Shown: positions 26,623-35,926 of the stretch, piece after piece
Layout: each line of letters begins with the position of its first letter
Position numbering within the stretch: the first letter of the stretch is position 1
From: Rs1 sp038900335
GTDB taxonomy: Bacteria > Pseudomonadota > Gammaproteobacteria > Pseudomonadales > Balneatricaceae
Assembly: GCA_038900335.1 (NCBI GenBank)
Contig: JBBMRB010000001.1
Span: forward strand, 124,001 to 188,000
Direction of reading: 5' to 3'
Length of the DNA stretch: 64,000 nucleotides
Notes under the pieces: model-generated
Database searches by the model: none
The model's input: the letters and a program-made list of their open reading frames with translations, nothing else
Told to the model about the DNA's origin: nothing
Translations under genes and position numbers: made by a program

Positions 26623-27607
26623 CAGCCATCACCTCAGACGCTGTTTGAGCCCAGGACTCAGATAATTCAATATCGAAACAGCGCTGGAAGAATTCAGCAA
26701 TCACAGGGCGCTCTGCCTCATCACATTTGTTTAAATAAGATAGTTTAAAGGCAACCGCTGGGTTATCAAAAATATCAATATTTTCAGCCCAAGAAATAAC
26801 GGTTCTAGGTGACATTAAGGTAGAGATATCACCAGCGGCGAAGCTGTTGCGGGTAAAGTTAGCGACTTCAATCATCGATAAGATTAATTCATCAGATAAT
26901 GGTTTTGCCGCATTCTTAACTTTGCCTTTAATTATTTTAAGCTCTTGATCAGCGCTTAAATAACTTAAGTTGGTCACAATATCCCAGCGATCCATCTGTG
27001 CTTGGTTAACCATTTGCGTACCGTGATAAAGCCCAGTGCTATTGCCAAGGCCTACTGTGTTGGCAGTGGCAAATAATCTAAACTGGTTGTGCGGTGTGAT
27101 CACTTCGTTTTGATCGAGCAGGGTGAACTTGCCATCGCGCTCTAAAATACGTTGAATAACGAACATGACTTCGGGGCGGCCGGCATCAAACTCATCAAAA
27201 ATTAGCGCGGTTGGTCTTCTTAGTGCCCAAGGTAAAATACCTTCTTGAAACTCAGTCACTTGTTTTTCGTTGCGAATAACAATGGTGTCTTTACCGACTA
27301 AATCTAGACGACTGATATGTCCATCTAAATTAATACGTACACAAGGCCAGTTAAGGCGTGCTGCTATTTGCTCAATATGCGTAGATTTACCGGTACCGTG
27401 TAAACCCTGCACCATGACGCGTCTGTTGCGACTAAAACCTGCCAGTAGAGCGAGCGTTACTTCGGGATTGAAAACATAGTCAGGATCGATTTCAGGGACA
27501 TGGGCATCGCGAAAGCTGTATGCAGGCACTTTTAATGGAGAATTTATTGAAAAAAGGTCACTAACGGACACCATAATATCTGGCTGATCTATCTGAATAT
27601 CTGACAT
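26609..27607 (-). CDS. cobS: CobS-like AAA+ ATPase
   Basis: 332 aa MoxR-type AAA+ ATPase that resembles CobS over its whole length: GTGKSTHIEQIAARLNWPC (Walker A at 71-76), HISRLDLVGKD, LIFDEFDAGRPEVMFVIQR (Walker B D138-E139), LFATANTVGLGNSTGLYHGT and LSYLNKCDEAERP. In CobNST it powers Co(II) insertion into hydrogenobyrinic acid diamide. First gene of a cobS-cobT pair. Confidence 0.92.
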   Translation of the reverse strand: MSDIQIDQPDIMVSVSDLFSINSPLKVPAYSFRDAHVPEIDPDYVFNPEVTLALLAGFSRNRRVMVQGLHGTGKSTHIEQIAARLNWPCVRINLDGHISRLDLVGKDTIVIRNEKQVTEFQEGILPWALRRPTALIFDEFDAGRPEVMFVIQRILERDGKFTLLDQNEVITPHNQFRLFATANTVGLGNSTGLYHGTQMVNQAQMDRWDIVTNLSYLSADQELKIIKGKVKNAAKPLSDELILSMIEVANFTRNSFAAGDISTLMSPRTVISWAENIDIFDNPAVAFKLSYLNKCDEAERPVIAEFFQRCFDIELSESWAQTASEVMADGRH

Positions 27608-28080
27608 GCTTGTAATCCATAACGGTCAAAAGCGCAAAGTATATACGAGCACCCGCTGAAAAGCAGTGCCAGAAAGCACTTTTTGATAACGCCAATGGCA
27701 CCAATTTAAATTATTAAATGCGGCCGATTACTCATTACTTGCTTGCTAATTTTAATATATGGCTAGTTTACACTCATTTTTAACCTGCTCAATTATATTG
27801 GTGCTAGCCTTCAGGCCATGCGGGCTGGGCTGGCTCCATTTGTAATTTGATATTGGCCTTTGCCGATAAGGGGTTACGTTTTTAGGATGTGAGATGCGAG
27901 AGCTACAAAATAATTAAAATAATAGGCTATATAACGTTTGTATATTCGAATATCATATAACCTTATAACTAATAAAATCAAAGTAGATCAAATTGGCAGC
28001 TAGTTGTAATAGGGTGGTTTTTTACTTACTGACTATTGCGCACTGTATATTTTCTTTGAATTACTACTTGGACGATAAAA
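27608..28080. promoter_or_regulatory. Divergent promoter region of cobS and soeA, with palindrome
   Basis: 473 bases between divergent operons. A perfect 12-base palindrome ATATTCGAATAT lies at 27942-27953 inside tgtatattcgaatatcatat, about 130 bases before the soeA start. It has the look of a small dimeric repressor site (ArsR-type operators are similar), but the regulator is not in the window. Otherwise nothing is recognised. Confidence 0.4.
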
Positions 28081-31050
28081 ATGATAAGCCAAGATAACCG
28101 TATTGCCATATCTTCAGATTTACCTGAGTTTGAAGACAGAGATAAACAAGAAACGAAATTCACCACTTGTTATATGTGTGCTTGCCGCTGTGGTATTAAA
28201 GTCACTGTAGAAGATAACAAAGTTAGATTTATACAAGGTAACCCTAACCATCCGGTTAACAAAGGTGTGCTGTGTGCTAAGGGTAATTCCGGCATTATGA
28301 AACAGTATTCGCCTGCCAAACTTAGCTCACCGCTATTGCGCAAACCAGGTACTGAACGTGGAGCTGGCGAGTTTGAAGAGATATCTTGGGATAGAGCCCT
28401 TGATATACTGGAAAAAAGGCTGTCCCATATTCGAGCGACAGACCCTAAAAAATTAGCCTACTTTACAGGGCGCGACCAAATGCAGGCGCTGACAGGTATG
28501 TGGGCAAGCCAGTTTGGTACTATTAACTGGGCGGCTCATGGTGGTTTTTGCTCAGTCAATATGGCCGCTGGCGGCTTATATACTATGGGCCATGCCTTTT
28601 GGGAGTTTGGCGATCCAGATTGGGAAAACACCAAGTACTTTATGATGTGGGGCGTTGCTGAAGATCATGCCTCAAACCCGATTAAATTAGGCCTAAAACG
28701 TTTGAAAGAGCGTGGCGCTAAGTTTGTTGCTGTCAACCCAGTGCGTACGGGCTATCAAGCGATCGCGGATGAGTGGATTTCAATTAGGCCAGGCACCGAT
28801 GGCATTTTTGCACTATCGATGATTCACGTTTTATTAAAGAACCGCTTAGTTGATGATGAGTTCTTAATTCGTTATACCAATGCTCCGCAATTAGTGGTTA
28901 ATACCCCTGGTAAGGTTGGCGATGGTCTGTTTTATCGCTCAGCTACTGATGATGGTAGTGAAGGGCAAATCCAAATTTGGGATCAACTCACGGATACCTT
29001 TGCATCGGCTAATAGCCCAGATGTAAGCCCTGCGCTATTTGGTGAGTTTACAACGCCTGAAGGTATTAGCGTTCGCACGGCGATGAGTATTTTGATTGAA
29101 AAATACTTAGATGATGAGTACTCACCAGAAGTTGCAGCAAAAGAGTGTGGTGTCAGCGCGCAAGATATTGAGCGTATCGCCCTTGAGATGGCACACGTAG
29201 CCTTTAAAGAAACGATCACACTCGATGTGCAATGGACCGATTGGGCAGGGCGCAAACAAGATAAGTTCATCGGCCGCCCTGTGTCTATGCATGCAATGCG
29301 CGGTATCTCTGCTCACTCCAACGGTTTTCAAACCTGCAGAGCGCTGCATTTACTACAAATCATGTTGGGCACGATTGATTGCCCAGGTGGCCATCTTGCT
29401 AAACCGCCATTTCCTAAGCATATACCGCCTGGGATAAAACCTGCCAAAACCAATATCCCTAATACGCCGTTAAAATCACCGCCATTGGGCTTTCCTACAG
29501 CACCTGAAGATTTAGTGATTGATGCCCAGGGCAAGCCACTGCGTATCGATAAAGCTTACAGCTGGGATGCACCGATTTCTTGTCATGGTCTGATGCACAT
29601 GGTGATCAGCAATGCAGTGAAGGGTGACCCGTACAAAATTGATACCTTGATGTTGTTCATGGCCAATATGGCTTGGAACTCAAGTATGAATACGGCTCAG
29701 ACGTTAGATATGCTGTGTGCAAAGGAAGATGATGGCGAATATAAAATTCCATTTATTGTCTGCTCAGATGCGTTTAACTCTGAAATGGTTGCCTACTCAG
29801 ATTTAGTCTTACCTGATACCACTTATTTAGAGCGTTACGATACAATTTCGATGTTAGATAGACCGATATCAGAGCCACATGCCGCTTGTGATTCCGTGCG
29901 TACCCCGGTGATTAAGCCCGACAGGAATGTATTGTCTTGGCAGGAAGTGATGGTTGAAATGGCTGGTAGGCTTAATTTCCCCGCCTTTACCGATGGTAGT
30001 GGTGAGCGCAAATACAAAGATTATAAAGATTTCATCATCAACTTTGAGAAAGAGCCAGGTATTGGTTTCTTAGCTGGATATCGCGGTGTAGATGGGACTA
30101 AATCGCTAAGGGGCGAGCCTAACCCAAGACAGTGGGAAGCCTATGAAGAAAACGAAGGTTTCTTTGAGTTTGAGTTAGATATGAATCAGCGCTATATGCG
30201 CCACGCCAATAAAGATTATCTAACACTGGCTAAAGATGCCGGTTGGGTTGGCTCAACTGAGCAGATCATCATTGAGATTTACTCTGAAAAACTGCAAAAA
30301 TTTAGATTGGCAGGACAGGGTTTATACGATGGGCCTATGCCAACAGAGGCGCATCATAAAGAGAGGTTAGTGAAGTATTTTGACCCACTACCTATTTATT
30401 ATATGCCTTTGGAAGAGCAGCGCATTGATCGCGATGAATATCCGTTTCATGCGGTAAACCAGCGTCCTATGTTTATGTACCACAGCTGGGATAGCCAAAA
30501 CGCTTGGTTACGACAAATAATGAGCCAGAATTATTTGTACATGAACCGCGTTGCCGGCGAGAAAAACGGTATTAAAGACCTTGATTGGGTTTGGGTTGAA
30601 TCGCATAACGGTAAAATCAGAGCGCAAATTAAACTGATGGAAGGCACTAACGAGCACACAGTGTGGACTTGGAATGCTATTGGTAAACGCGCAGGGGCTT
30701 GGGGCTTATCTGATGATGCGAACGAGGCGAAAGAAGGTTTCTTGATGAATCATTTAATCTCTGAATTATTGCCACCAAAAGGTGATCACAACGATAGTGT
30801 GACGAACTCTGACCCGGTGACAGGCCAAGCTGCATGGTATGATTTGCGAGTAAAAATAACACCAGTGACTGATGGCGCAACGGGCTCATGGCCGCAGTTT
30901 GCACCACTTAAAGCACAACCTAATGCGCAGCCTTCGCCTAAGATGTTGAGCTTTGCCACCCATAAGAATGTCAATATTGTCCGCGGCTGGGCAGATACAT
31001 TATTTGCAGGTGCCAAACACAGCAAAAAAGATAAGCAGGAGGGGCAGTAA
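28081..31050 (+). CDS. soeA: Molybdopterin oxidoreductase catalytic subunit, SoeA-like
   Basis: 989 aa Mo-bis-MGD enzyme of the DMSO reductase family. The N-terminal [4Fe-4S] ligands are C30, C33, C37 and C65, and C157 (HGGFCSVN) is the likely Mo ligand. There is no Tat signal, so the enzyme should face the cytoplasm. Length, absence of Tat and the soeA-soeB-soeC order with a DmsC-type anchor fit the cytoplasmic sulfite dehydrogenase SoeABC, which passes electrons from sulfite to the quinone pool. A formate or other oxidoreductase of the same architecture is the alternative. The stop codon shares a base with the soeB start. Confidence 0.75.
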   Translation: MISQDNRIAISSDLPEFEDRDKQETKFTTCYMCACRCGIKVTVEDNKVRFIQGNPNHPVNKGVLCAKGNSGIMKQYSPAKLSSPLLRKPGTERGAGEFEEISWDRALDILEKRLSHIRATDPKKLAYFTGRDQMQALTGMWASQFGTINWAAHGGFCSVNMAAGGLYTMGHAFWEFGDPDWENTKYFMMWGVAEDHASNPIKLGLKRLKERGAKFVAVNPVRTGYQAIADEWISIRPGTDGIFALSMIHVLLKNRLVDDEFLIRYTNAPQLVVNTPGKVGDGLFYRSATDDGSEGQIQIWDQLTDTFASANSPDVSPALFGEFTTPEGISVRTAMSILIEKYLDDEYSPEVAAKECGVSAQDIERIALEMAHVAFKETITLDVQWTDWAGRKQDKFIGRPVSMHAMRGISAHSNGFQTCRALHLLQIMLGTIDCPGGHLAKPPFPKHIPPGIKPAKTNIPNTPLKSPPLGFPTAPEDLVIDAQGKPLRIDKAYSWDAPISCHGLMHMVISNAVKGDPYKIDTLMLFMANMAWNSSMNTAQTLDMLCAKEDDGEYKIPFIVCSDAFNSEMVAYSDLVLPDTTYLERYDTISMLDRPISEPHAACDSVRTPVIKPDRNVLSWQEVMVEMAGRLNFPAFTDGSGERKYKDYKDFIINFEKEPGIGFLAGYRGVDGTKSLRGEPNPRQWEAYEENEGFFEFELDMNQRYMRHANKDYLTLAKDAGWVGSTEQIIIEIYSEKLQKFRLAGQGLYDGPMPTEAHHKERLVKYFDPLPIYYMPLEEQRIDRDEYPFHAVNQRPMFMYHSWDSQNAWLRQIMSQNYLYMNRVAGEKNGIKDLDWVWVESHNGKIRAQIKLMEGTNEHTVWTWNAIGKRAGAWGLSDDANEAKEGFLMNHLISELLPPKGDHNDSVTNSDPVTGQAAWYDLRVKITPVTDGATGSWPQFAPLKAQPNAQPSPKMLSFATHKNVNIVRGWADTLFAGAKHSKKDKQEGQ

Positions 31051-31739
31051 TGAAATTAGGATTAGTGGTAGATTTAGATACGTGTGTTGGTTGTCACGGT
31101 TGCGCAACAGCTTGTAAACAGTGGAATACCTCAGGAACCATTGGCCCGCTTTCAGATAAAGACCCTTATGCTAGGGATCCTAATGGTACTTGGTTAAACC
31201 GTATTAGAACCTATGAAGTAGGGGATACGCCAAACAGTAAGACAGTGCATATGCCGATGTCTTGTATGCATTGTGAAGATGCTGCTTGTGTCACTGTGTG
31301 CCCAACGGGTGCATCTTACAAACGCCAGGAAGATGGTATTGTACTGGTTGATCAAGATAAGTGTATGGGCTGTAACTTGTGTGCTTGGGCTTGCCCATAT
31401 GGCGCTAGAGAGCTAGATGCTGAACAGGGCACAATGAAAAAATGTACCTTGTGTGTCGATCGTATTTATGACGAAAAGCTGCCTGAGGCCGAAAGACAAC
31501 CTGCCTGTGTATTAACGTGTCCGACAAAATCAAGAACCTTTGGTGACTTTGACGACCCGAACTCAGAAGTTAGCAGGTTGACTAGAGAGCGATCCGGCAA
31601 GCAGTTAATGCCAGAGCTTGGCTATAACCCGGTGAATACTTACCTGCCACCAAGAAACAAACCGGCAGTAGTGCAGCACGAAATCGCTAGTATTAGCCAA
31701 ACCGTTAAAGGTTGGGTTAACAAGGTTATTTCTCGCTAG
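31050..31739 (+). CDS. soeB: Iron-sulfur subunit with four [4Fe-4S] clusters, SoeB-like
   Basis: 229 aa DmsB-type electron-transfer protein. Cysteine groups are regular: C12-VG-C15-HG-C18-ATA-C22, then CMHCEDAACVTVC, CMGCNLCAWACP and CTLC…CVLTCP. It relays electrons between the Mo subunit and the membrane anchor. It overlaps soeA by one base (TAATG). A stem-loop follows before soeC. Confidence 0.85.
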   Translation: MKLGLVVDLDTCVGCHGCATACKQWNTSGTIGPLSDKDPYARDPNGTWLNRIRTYEVGDTPNSKTVHMPMSCMHCEDAACVTVCPTGASYKRQEDGIVLVDQDKCMGCNLCAWACPYGARELDAEQGTMKKCTLCVDRIYDEKLPEAERQPACVLTCPTKSRTFGDFDDPNSEVSRLTRERSGKQLMPELGYNPVNTYLPPRNKPAVVQHEIASISQTVKGWVNKVISR

Positions 31740-31748
31740 CTTAGGTAT

Positions 31749-31773
31749 CCCCTTTAGTCAGTGGCTAAAGGGG
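31749..31773 (+). terminator. Intercistronic stem-loop between soeB and soeC
   Basis: CCCCTTTAG, a 7-base loop, CTAAAGGGG: a perfect 9 bp stem. The tract after it (gctttgattgtt) is only weakly U-rich, so it may be a partial terminator or an mRNA-stabilising end that sets the soeAB:soeC ratio. Confidence 0.55.
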
Positions 31774-31806
31774 GCTTTGATTGTTACGTTTTATTTGGAG
31801 AACATT

Positions 31807-32736
31807 ATGCATCCAGCTTTTTCGGTGCTCATTTTTACAGTTTTATCCGGTGCCGGTTACGGCTTGATTTTCTTAACGGTGTTATGTCACTTGCTTGGTT
31901 TAAGTGTCATGCAAGATAAAACCCTGTTACTTACTAGCGCTATTTTGGCAACGGTTTTAATTTCAGCAGGCTTACTCGCATCGACCTTGCATCTAACCAA
32001 CCCTAAAAATGCATGGCGTGCTTTTAGTCGCTTTAAAACAAGCTGGCTGTCACGTGAAGCGGTTTTTGCGGTGTTATATTATCCATTTTTATTAGTCTAT
32101 TTATTGGGTGTGTGGCTAATGGATGGGCAGTTAAACGCGTTGTATACAGCGGCGGCGGCGCTAGTACTTATCTTAGCGATTGTTACCTTGTTTAGCACCA
32201 GTATGATTTATGCCAGCCTTAAAACCATTAGCCAATGGAATAACGCCTTAACACCCTTAAGCTATATTACCTTGGGGTTAATGTCTGGCTCTCTTATTCT
32301 ACTGGCAATACAAACGCTGATAACAGGGCAGGTGGCAAGTGAGTTACTTAACCTAACTTATGGCTTGTTAGTGCTTGGCGCGCTAGTCAAAATTATCTAC
32401 TTCTTTTGGATAGGTAAGCCATCAGGCAGTACCATTAAAACGGCGACAGGTTTCACACAAGCCAGTGTGCGCCTACTAGATCAAGGGCATAGCTCAAATG
32501 GTTTTTTAAACAATGAATTTGGCTATACAGTAGCGGCTAATAAACTGTTGCGCCTGCGTATAGTGACAGTAATCACCGCGTTTTTGCTGCCTTTAGTGTT
32601 ACTGGCATTTGCACACAGTGCGGTACTCGTAATCGCGTCACTGCTTTGTTTGGCTGGGCTTTTAGCTGAAAGATGGCTGTTTTTTGCAGAGGCTAGACAT
32701 GTAGTACGTTTATTCCAAGCAGAGCAAAAGGTTTAA
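31807..32736 (+). CDS. soeC: Membrane anchor subunit, DmsC/SoeC-like
   Basis: 309 aa from ATG 31807 (GGAG 6 bases upstream, protein MHPAFSVLIFTVLSGAGYGLIFL). The frame runs back to 31777 without ribosome-site support. About eight hydrophobic segments as in DmsC/NrfD-like anchors, which bind quinone; LASTLHLTNPKNAWRAFSRFKTSWLSREAV is the family's conserved block. It follows soeB by 67 bases across a stem-loop and is followed by a terminator. Confidence 0.8.
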   Translation: MHPAFSVLIFTVLSGAGYGLIFLTVLCHLLGLSVMQDKTLLLTSAILATVLISAGLLASTLHLTNPKNAWRAFSRFKTSWLSREAVFAVLYYPFLLVYLLGVWLMDGQLNALYTAAAALVLILAIVTLFSTSMIYASLKTISQWNNALTPLSYITLGLMSGSLILLAIQTLITGQVASELLNLTYGLLVLGALVKIIYFFWIGKPSGSTIKTATGFTQASVRLLDQGHSSNGFLNNEFGYTVAANKLLRLRIVTVITAFLLPLVLLAFAHSAVLVIASLLCLAGLLAERWLFFAEARHVVRLFQAEQKV

Positions 32737-32765
32737 ACGAGCACTTTTCAAATCGATTAATAGCA

Positions 32766-32798
32766 AAGCACTTTAGCCCTAGGTTAAAGTGCTTTTTT
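32766..32798 (+). terminator. Terminator of the soeABC operon
   Basis: AAGCACTTTA pairs perfectly with TAAAGTGCTT around a 9-base loop, followed by TTTT. It lies 30 bases after the soeC stop. Confidence 0.85.
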
Positions 32799-33109
32799 GT
32801 TGGTGTATTACTAATGCCAATTTTTTACAAGATTAGCATGCGTATATTACAAATAGCGCAGTGACATATAATGCAAAAACAAGCTCGCTAGATCAAAAAA
32901 ATATCAATATTAGATTATCAATTTATAAACTATCTTCTATACTTATTATTCACTACAGCTAGAGCAGTGGTTAGTATTATTGATCACTAGAGCTTAATCA
33001 CAACCAACAAATTAACTGTAAAAATAATCAGTAACTGTATAAGTATTCAGTTCAATGCTATATAATGACATTAGATATTTTAAGTAGCCTTTGACGTCGC
33101 AAGGAAAAT
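32799..33109. other. Intergenic region before the DnaQ-like gene
   Basis: A+T-rich. It should contain the promoter of the next gene (plus strand). I see no operator or RNA. Confidence 0.35.
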
Positions 33110-33769
33110 ATGAAAAATACTTTATTTGATAAAGACAATGTCTCAATAAAACGTGAACTCAATAGCCAGTTAGGGCGCGCGGGTAAAATCGCTATCAATT
33201 GGCTTAAGCACTCTCCTATCTACATGAGTACTAAAACCAGTGGCACGGGTAAATTTGCGCAGCTAATAGAAATTGCCATTTTAGATTGCGATCAAAGTGT
33301 GTTGTTTCACTCGCAAATTAAACCGACAGTTAAAATTGATGATGATGCGTTAGCGCAACACTGTATTGATGCTAGCTCTCTTTTAGATCGCCCATCATGG
33401 CCTCAAGTGGCTGCAACTGTACAAGCGCTGGTTAAAGATCGTCATATTATTATGTTTGATGCGCTGTTTGAAACCAGAATCATTAAACAAAGTTGTGTTG
33501 CCTATAGTATCGATTTTGATTGGGTTGATGATTTGAAGATTGATTGTGCGATGAATTTGGCGAGTATTACCTATGGTATTGATAATCGCTATGGCACTAC
33601 CTCAATTGAATATGCGATGAAAAAAGCAAATATTACCGGTTATAAAGCTGATACAGGGGCAGTTGCTGCCACTTATGCCATTATCCAGTTAATTAAAATA
33701 ATTGCTGACTATACTCATAGATTACAGGCTAAAGCAGAGCAAAAGCCGTTAAAACAGGTTTGCTTGTAG
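33110..33769 (+). CDS. DnaQ/RNase T-like protein lacking catalytic residues
   Basis: 219 aa that follows the DEDDh exonuclease layout: a first strand near 38-58 ending in QLIEIAILD, FDALFETRIIK where active enzymes have NAxFDxxFL, and TGAVAATYAIIQLI near the C-terminal helix. The catalytic motifs are replaced: DxETTG reads STKTSG (40-45), and the final H…D motif reads YKADTGA. Metal binding and nuclease activity are therefore doubtful; it may be a nucleic-acid-binding pseudoenzyme. AAGGAAA precedes the ATG. It ends 23 bases from the convergent roxA. Confidence 0.6.
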   Translation: MKNTLFDKDNVSIKRELNSQLGRAGKIAINWLKHSPIYMSTKTSGTGKFAQLIEIAILDCDQSVLFHSQIKPTVKIDDDALAQHCIDASSLLDRPSWPQVAATVQALVKDRHIIMFDALFETRIIKQSCVAYSIDFDWVDDLKIDCAMNLASITYGIDNRYGTTSIEYAMKKANITGYKADTGAVAATYAIIQLIKIIADYTHRLQAKAEQKPLKQVCL

Positions 33770-33792
33770 TAACGGCTCTTGTTGCATCTAGC

Positions 33793-34962
33793 TTACTGTA
33801 TTTCGTAAGCACTTATTTTAATAAGGTTAGCCATTAGCTTTAAGCGCTCAGGTGATGATGCGATATCACTAATAACGACTTCATCAGATTGGCATAGCGC
33901 CAGCACAAAGCTCTGCTGCTCTTGCGCTATTTGACAACACATGCCATTGATAAAAAACATCATAGTATTGCCAGGTGTTTGTTCATCATATTGAAACGCT
34001 AAACGGGTACCAGGGATTTTATATAAAGTATCGCCCTGTTGTATCGCCTCAATAATTTCTTCAACACTGTTTTCTAAATGAAACGACTGCTGTTGCTCAG
34101 CATACTTGTGCTCGCTCATATAACAACCGAACCACTGCTCTATTAATCCGGGCTGATCTATGTATTGTTGTAGCACAGTTTTAACATGTTCAATTGACTG
34201 TTTAGTGATTTGCGCGCTGTGCTCTTGTGGTTGCAAATCAGGGTCAGTGTAGCGCAAACCACTGCTTAAATCGTGACTGACAAAATCACTGAAGTGCGTT
34301 AAGATCTCAGCGTGTGAAGGTGCTCTAAAGCCAACGGAGTAGGTGGTGCAGTCATCGCTTAATGCAATACCGCTGTGGCCAACTTTTGGTGGGATATAAA
34401 GAATATCACCTGGGTTTAAGGTAACTGTGTGCTCTGCTTGCCAATCAGCTAATAGCAATAACTCTGCACTTTCTTGTCTGCTTGAGTTTTCATCGAACAG
34501 CCCGCCGTATTGCCACTCTTTTTGGCCACTTGCCTGTAATAAAAAGACATCGTAGTTATCATAATGTGGGCCGACGCCACCGCCTGTGGTTGAATAAGAA
34601 ATCATTAAATCATCGGTGCGCCACTGAGGAATAAAGTCAAACAGGCTTAACAGCTCACTCGCCTGAGGGTGATAGTGATCAACAGCTTGTACTAATAAGG
34701 TCCAGTGGCTTGCCGGCAGCTCGTTAAAGTCACTTTCAGCTAGTGGGCCGTGTTTAAGCGATACTTTTGTTGGATCCTGATCTGCTGAATTGATGATTAA
34801 TCTAGATTCAACTTCTTCTTCGCAAGCTAAACCCGCTAACTCGTCAGCCTCTATAATAGGTTCAAAATTAGCAATGGCGTTGCGAATAACAACAGGTTTC
34901 TTTTGCCAGTATTCACTTAAAAATTGGCTAACGGATAAATCGCCTAAAGGTATTTGTTTCAT
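33793..34962 (-). CDS. roxA: Ribosomal protein uL16 3-hydroxylase RoxA (JmjC/cupin)
   Basis: 389 aa from ATG 34962; the longer frame runs into trmJ. It is a 2-oxoglutarate/Fe(II) dioxygenase of the YcfD/RoxA family, which hydroxylates an arginine of ribosomal protein L16. Iron ligands H133-x-D135 (GPHYDNYDVF) and H196 (KVGHSGIA) are present. The C-terminal winged-helix part is also present. One base separates it from the trmJ stop, so the two are co-transcribed and probably coupled; both modify the translation apparatus. Confidence 0.9.
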   Translation of the reverse strand: MKQIPLGDLSVSQFLSEYWQKKPVVIRNAIANFEPIIEADELAGLACEEEVESRLIINSADQDPTKVSLKHGPLAESDFNELPASHWTLLVQAVDHYHPQASELLSLFDFIPQWRTDDLMISYSTTGGGVGPHYDNYDVFLLQASGQKEWQYGGLFDENSSRQESAELLLLADWQAEHTVTLNPGDILYIPPKVGHSGIALSDDCTTYSVGFRAPSHAEILTHFSDFVSHDLSSGLRYTDPDLQPQEHSAQITKQSIEHVKTVLQQYIDQPGLIEQWFGCYMSEHKYAEQQQSFHLENSVEEIIEAIQQGDTLYKIPGTRLAFQYDEQTPGNTMMFFINGMCCQIAQEQQSFVLALCQSDEVVISDIASSPERLKLMANLIKISAYEIQ

Positions 34963-34963
34963 A

Positions 34964-35719
34964 TTAAGTATCGCTTTTGGGTGTGTTTGAGTGCTCTTCA
35001 AGCAGTTTAATGCGTTTTTCGATCGAACTGAGTACGCCACGCAGCATACCTAGTTCTACTTTTTCAGGCCTTGCGCGGTTAAAAAAACGCTGTAGCTTTT
35101 GCATCGCGTTGCCCTCATGTTGGGGCACTAAAAAATGTGCTGCTCGCAATGTACTGTCTAAATGCTGGTAGAAAAAATCCATATCCTGCTGAGAAGGGTA
35201 GGCTCTTGCATCTTTACTAGCAGGTACTTGTTGCTGATTGTTTAGCCAGATCTCATAACACACTATTTGAATGGCCTGAGATATATTAAGTACAGGATAC
35301 TCAGGATTAGTGGGTATAAATAAATGAAAGTTACACTTTTGCAGCTCTTCGTTTAATAAGCCTTTGCTCTCTCTGCCAAAGATAATCGCCACATTAGCGT
35401 CGCCGGCTTCAGACAGTGCTTTTTGTGCGCCTTGCTTAACATCAAGTAATGGTAAATCAAAGGTGCGATTGCGTGCACTAGTGCCAATGACTAGCTGGCA
35501 GTCGCCTATCGCTTCATCAAGGGTTTTAACCACGACTGCCTGATCAAGTACATCTTGTGCTCCAGCGGCTCTAGAGGTTGCCTCAGGGTGTGGGTAATCA
35601 ACAGGATCAACAAGATAAAGATTAGTTAACCCCATGTTTTTTAATGCTCTGGCCGCTGCGCCAATATTACCAGGATGAAAGGTATTGATAAGGACAATGC
35701 GGATGTTTTGTAGTGTCAT
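34964..35719 (-). CDS. trmJ: tRNA (cytidine/uridine-32-2'-O-)-methyltransferase TrmJ
   Basis: 251 aa SPOUT-fold methyltransferase. Trefoil-knot motifs: NTFHPGNIGAAARALKNMGLTNLYLVDP, VIGTSARNRTFDLPLL, NVAIIFGRESKGLLNEEL and PTNPEYPVLNISQAIQIVCYEIW. It uses S-adenosylmethionine to methylate the ribose of position 32 in tRNA. First gene of the trmJ-roxA operon. Confidence 0.95.
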   Translation of the reverse strand: MTLQNIRIVLINTFHPGNIGAAARALKNMGLTNLYLVDPVDYPHPEATSRAAGAQDVLDQAVVVKTLDEAIGDCQLVIGTSARNRTFDLPLLDVKQGAQKALSEAGDANVAIIFGRESKGLLNEELQKCNFHLFIPTNPEYPVLNISQAIQIVCYEIWLNNQQQVPASKDARAYPSQQDMDFFYQHLDSTLRAAHFLVPQHEGNAMQKLQRFFNRARPEKVELGMLRGVLSSIEKRIKLLEEHSNTPKSDT

Positions 35720-35926
35720 AGATAGTTTGAGTTTTTTGTGATTAGTGATGCTATATATTAACAGTAAATGATCGGTTTGAGTTTAAACAGTTGCGTTTAA
35801 TTAACAGATAATAGCCGCGGCTAAGTTCTATCAGACAATATCATTAAAAAGCTGTAATATACTGCCATTATTTACCCAGTATCGCTGCTCATTAAAGCTG
35901 CTATCTCTCATATAGAAGAATCGATA

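Noticed and set aside
28081..31050. Formate dehydrogenase or thiosulfate reductase as first choice
   Set aside because: No Tat signal and a DmsC-type anchor with a four-cluster subunit favour SoeABC; kept as an alternative because the substrate cannot be read from the sequence.
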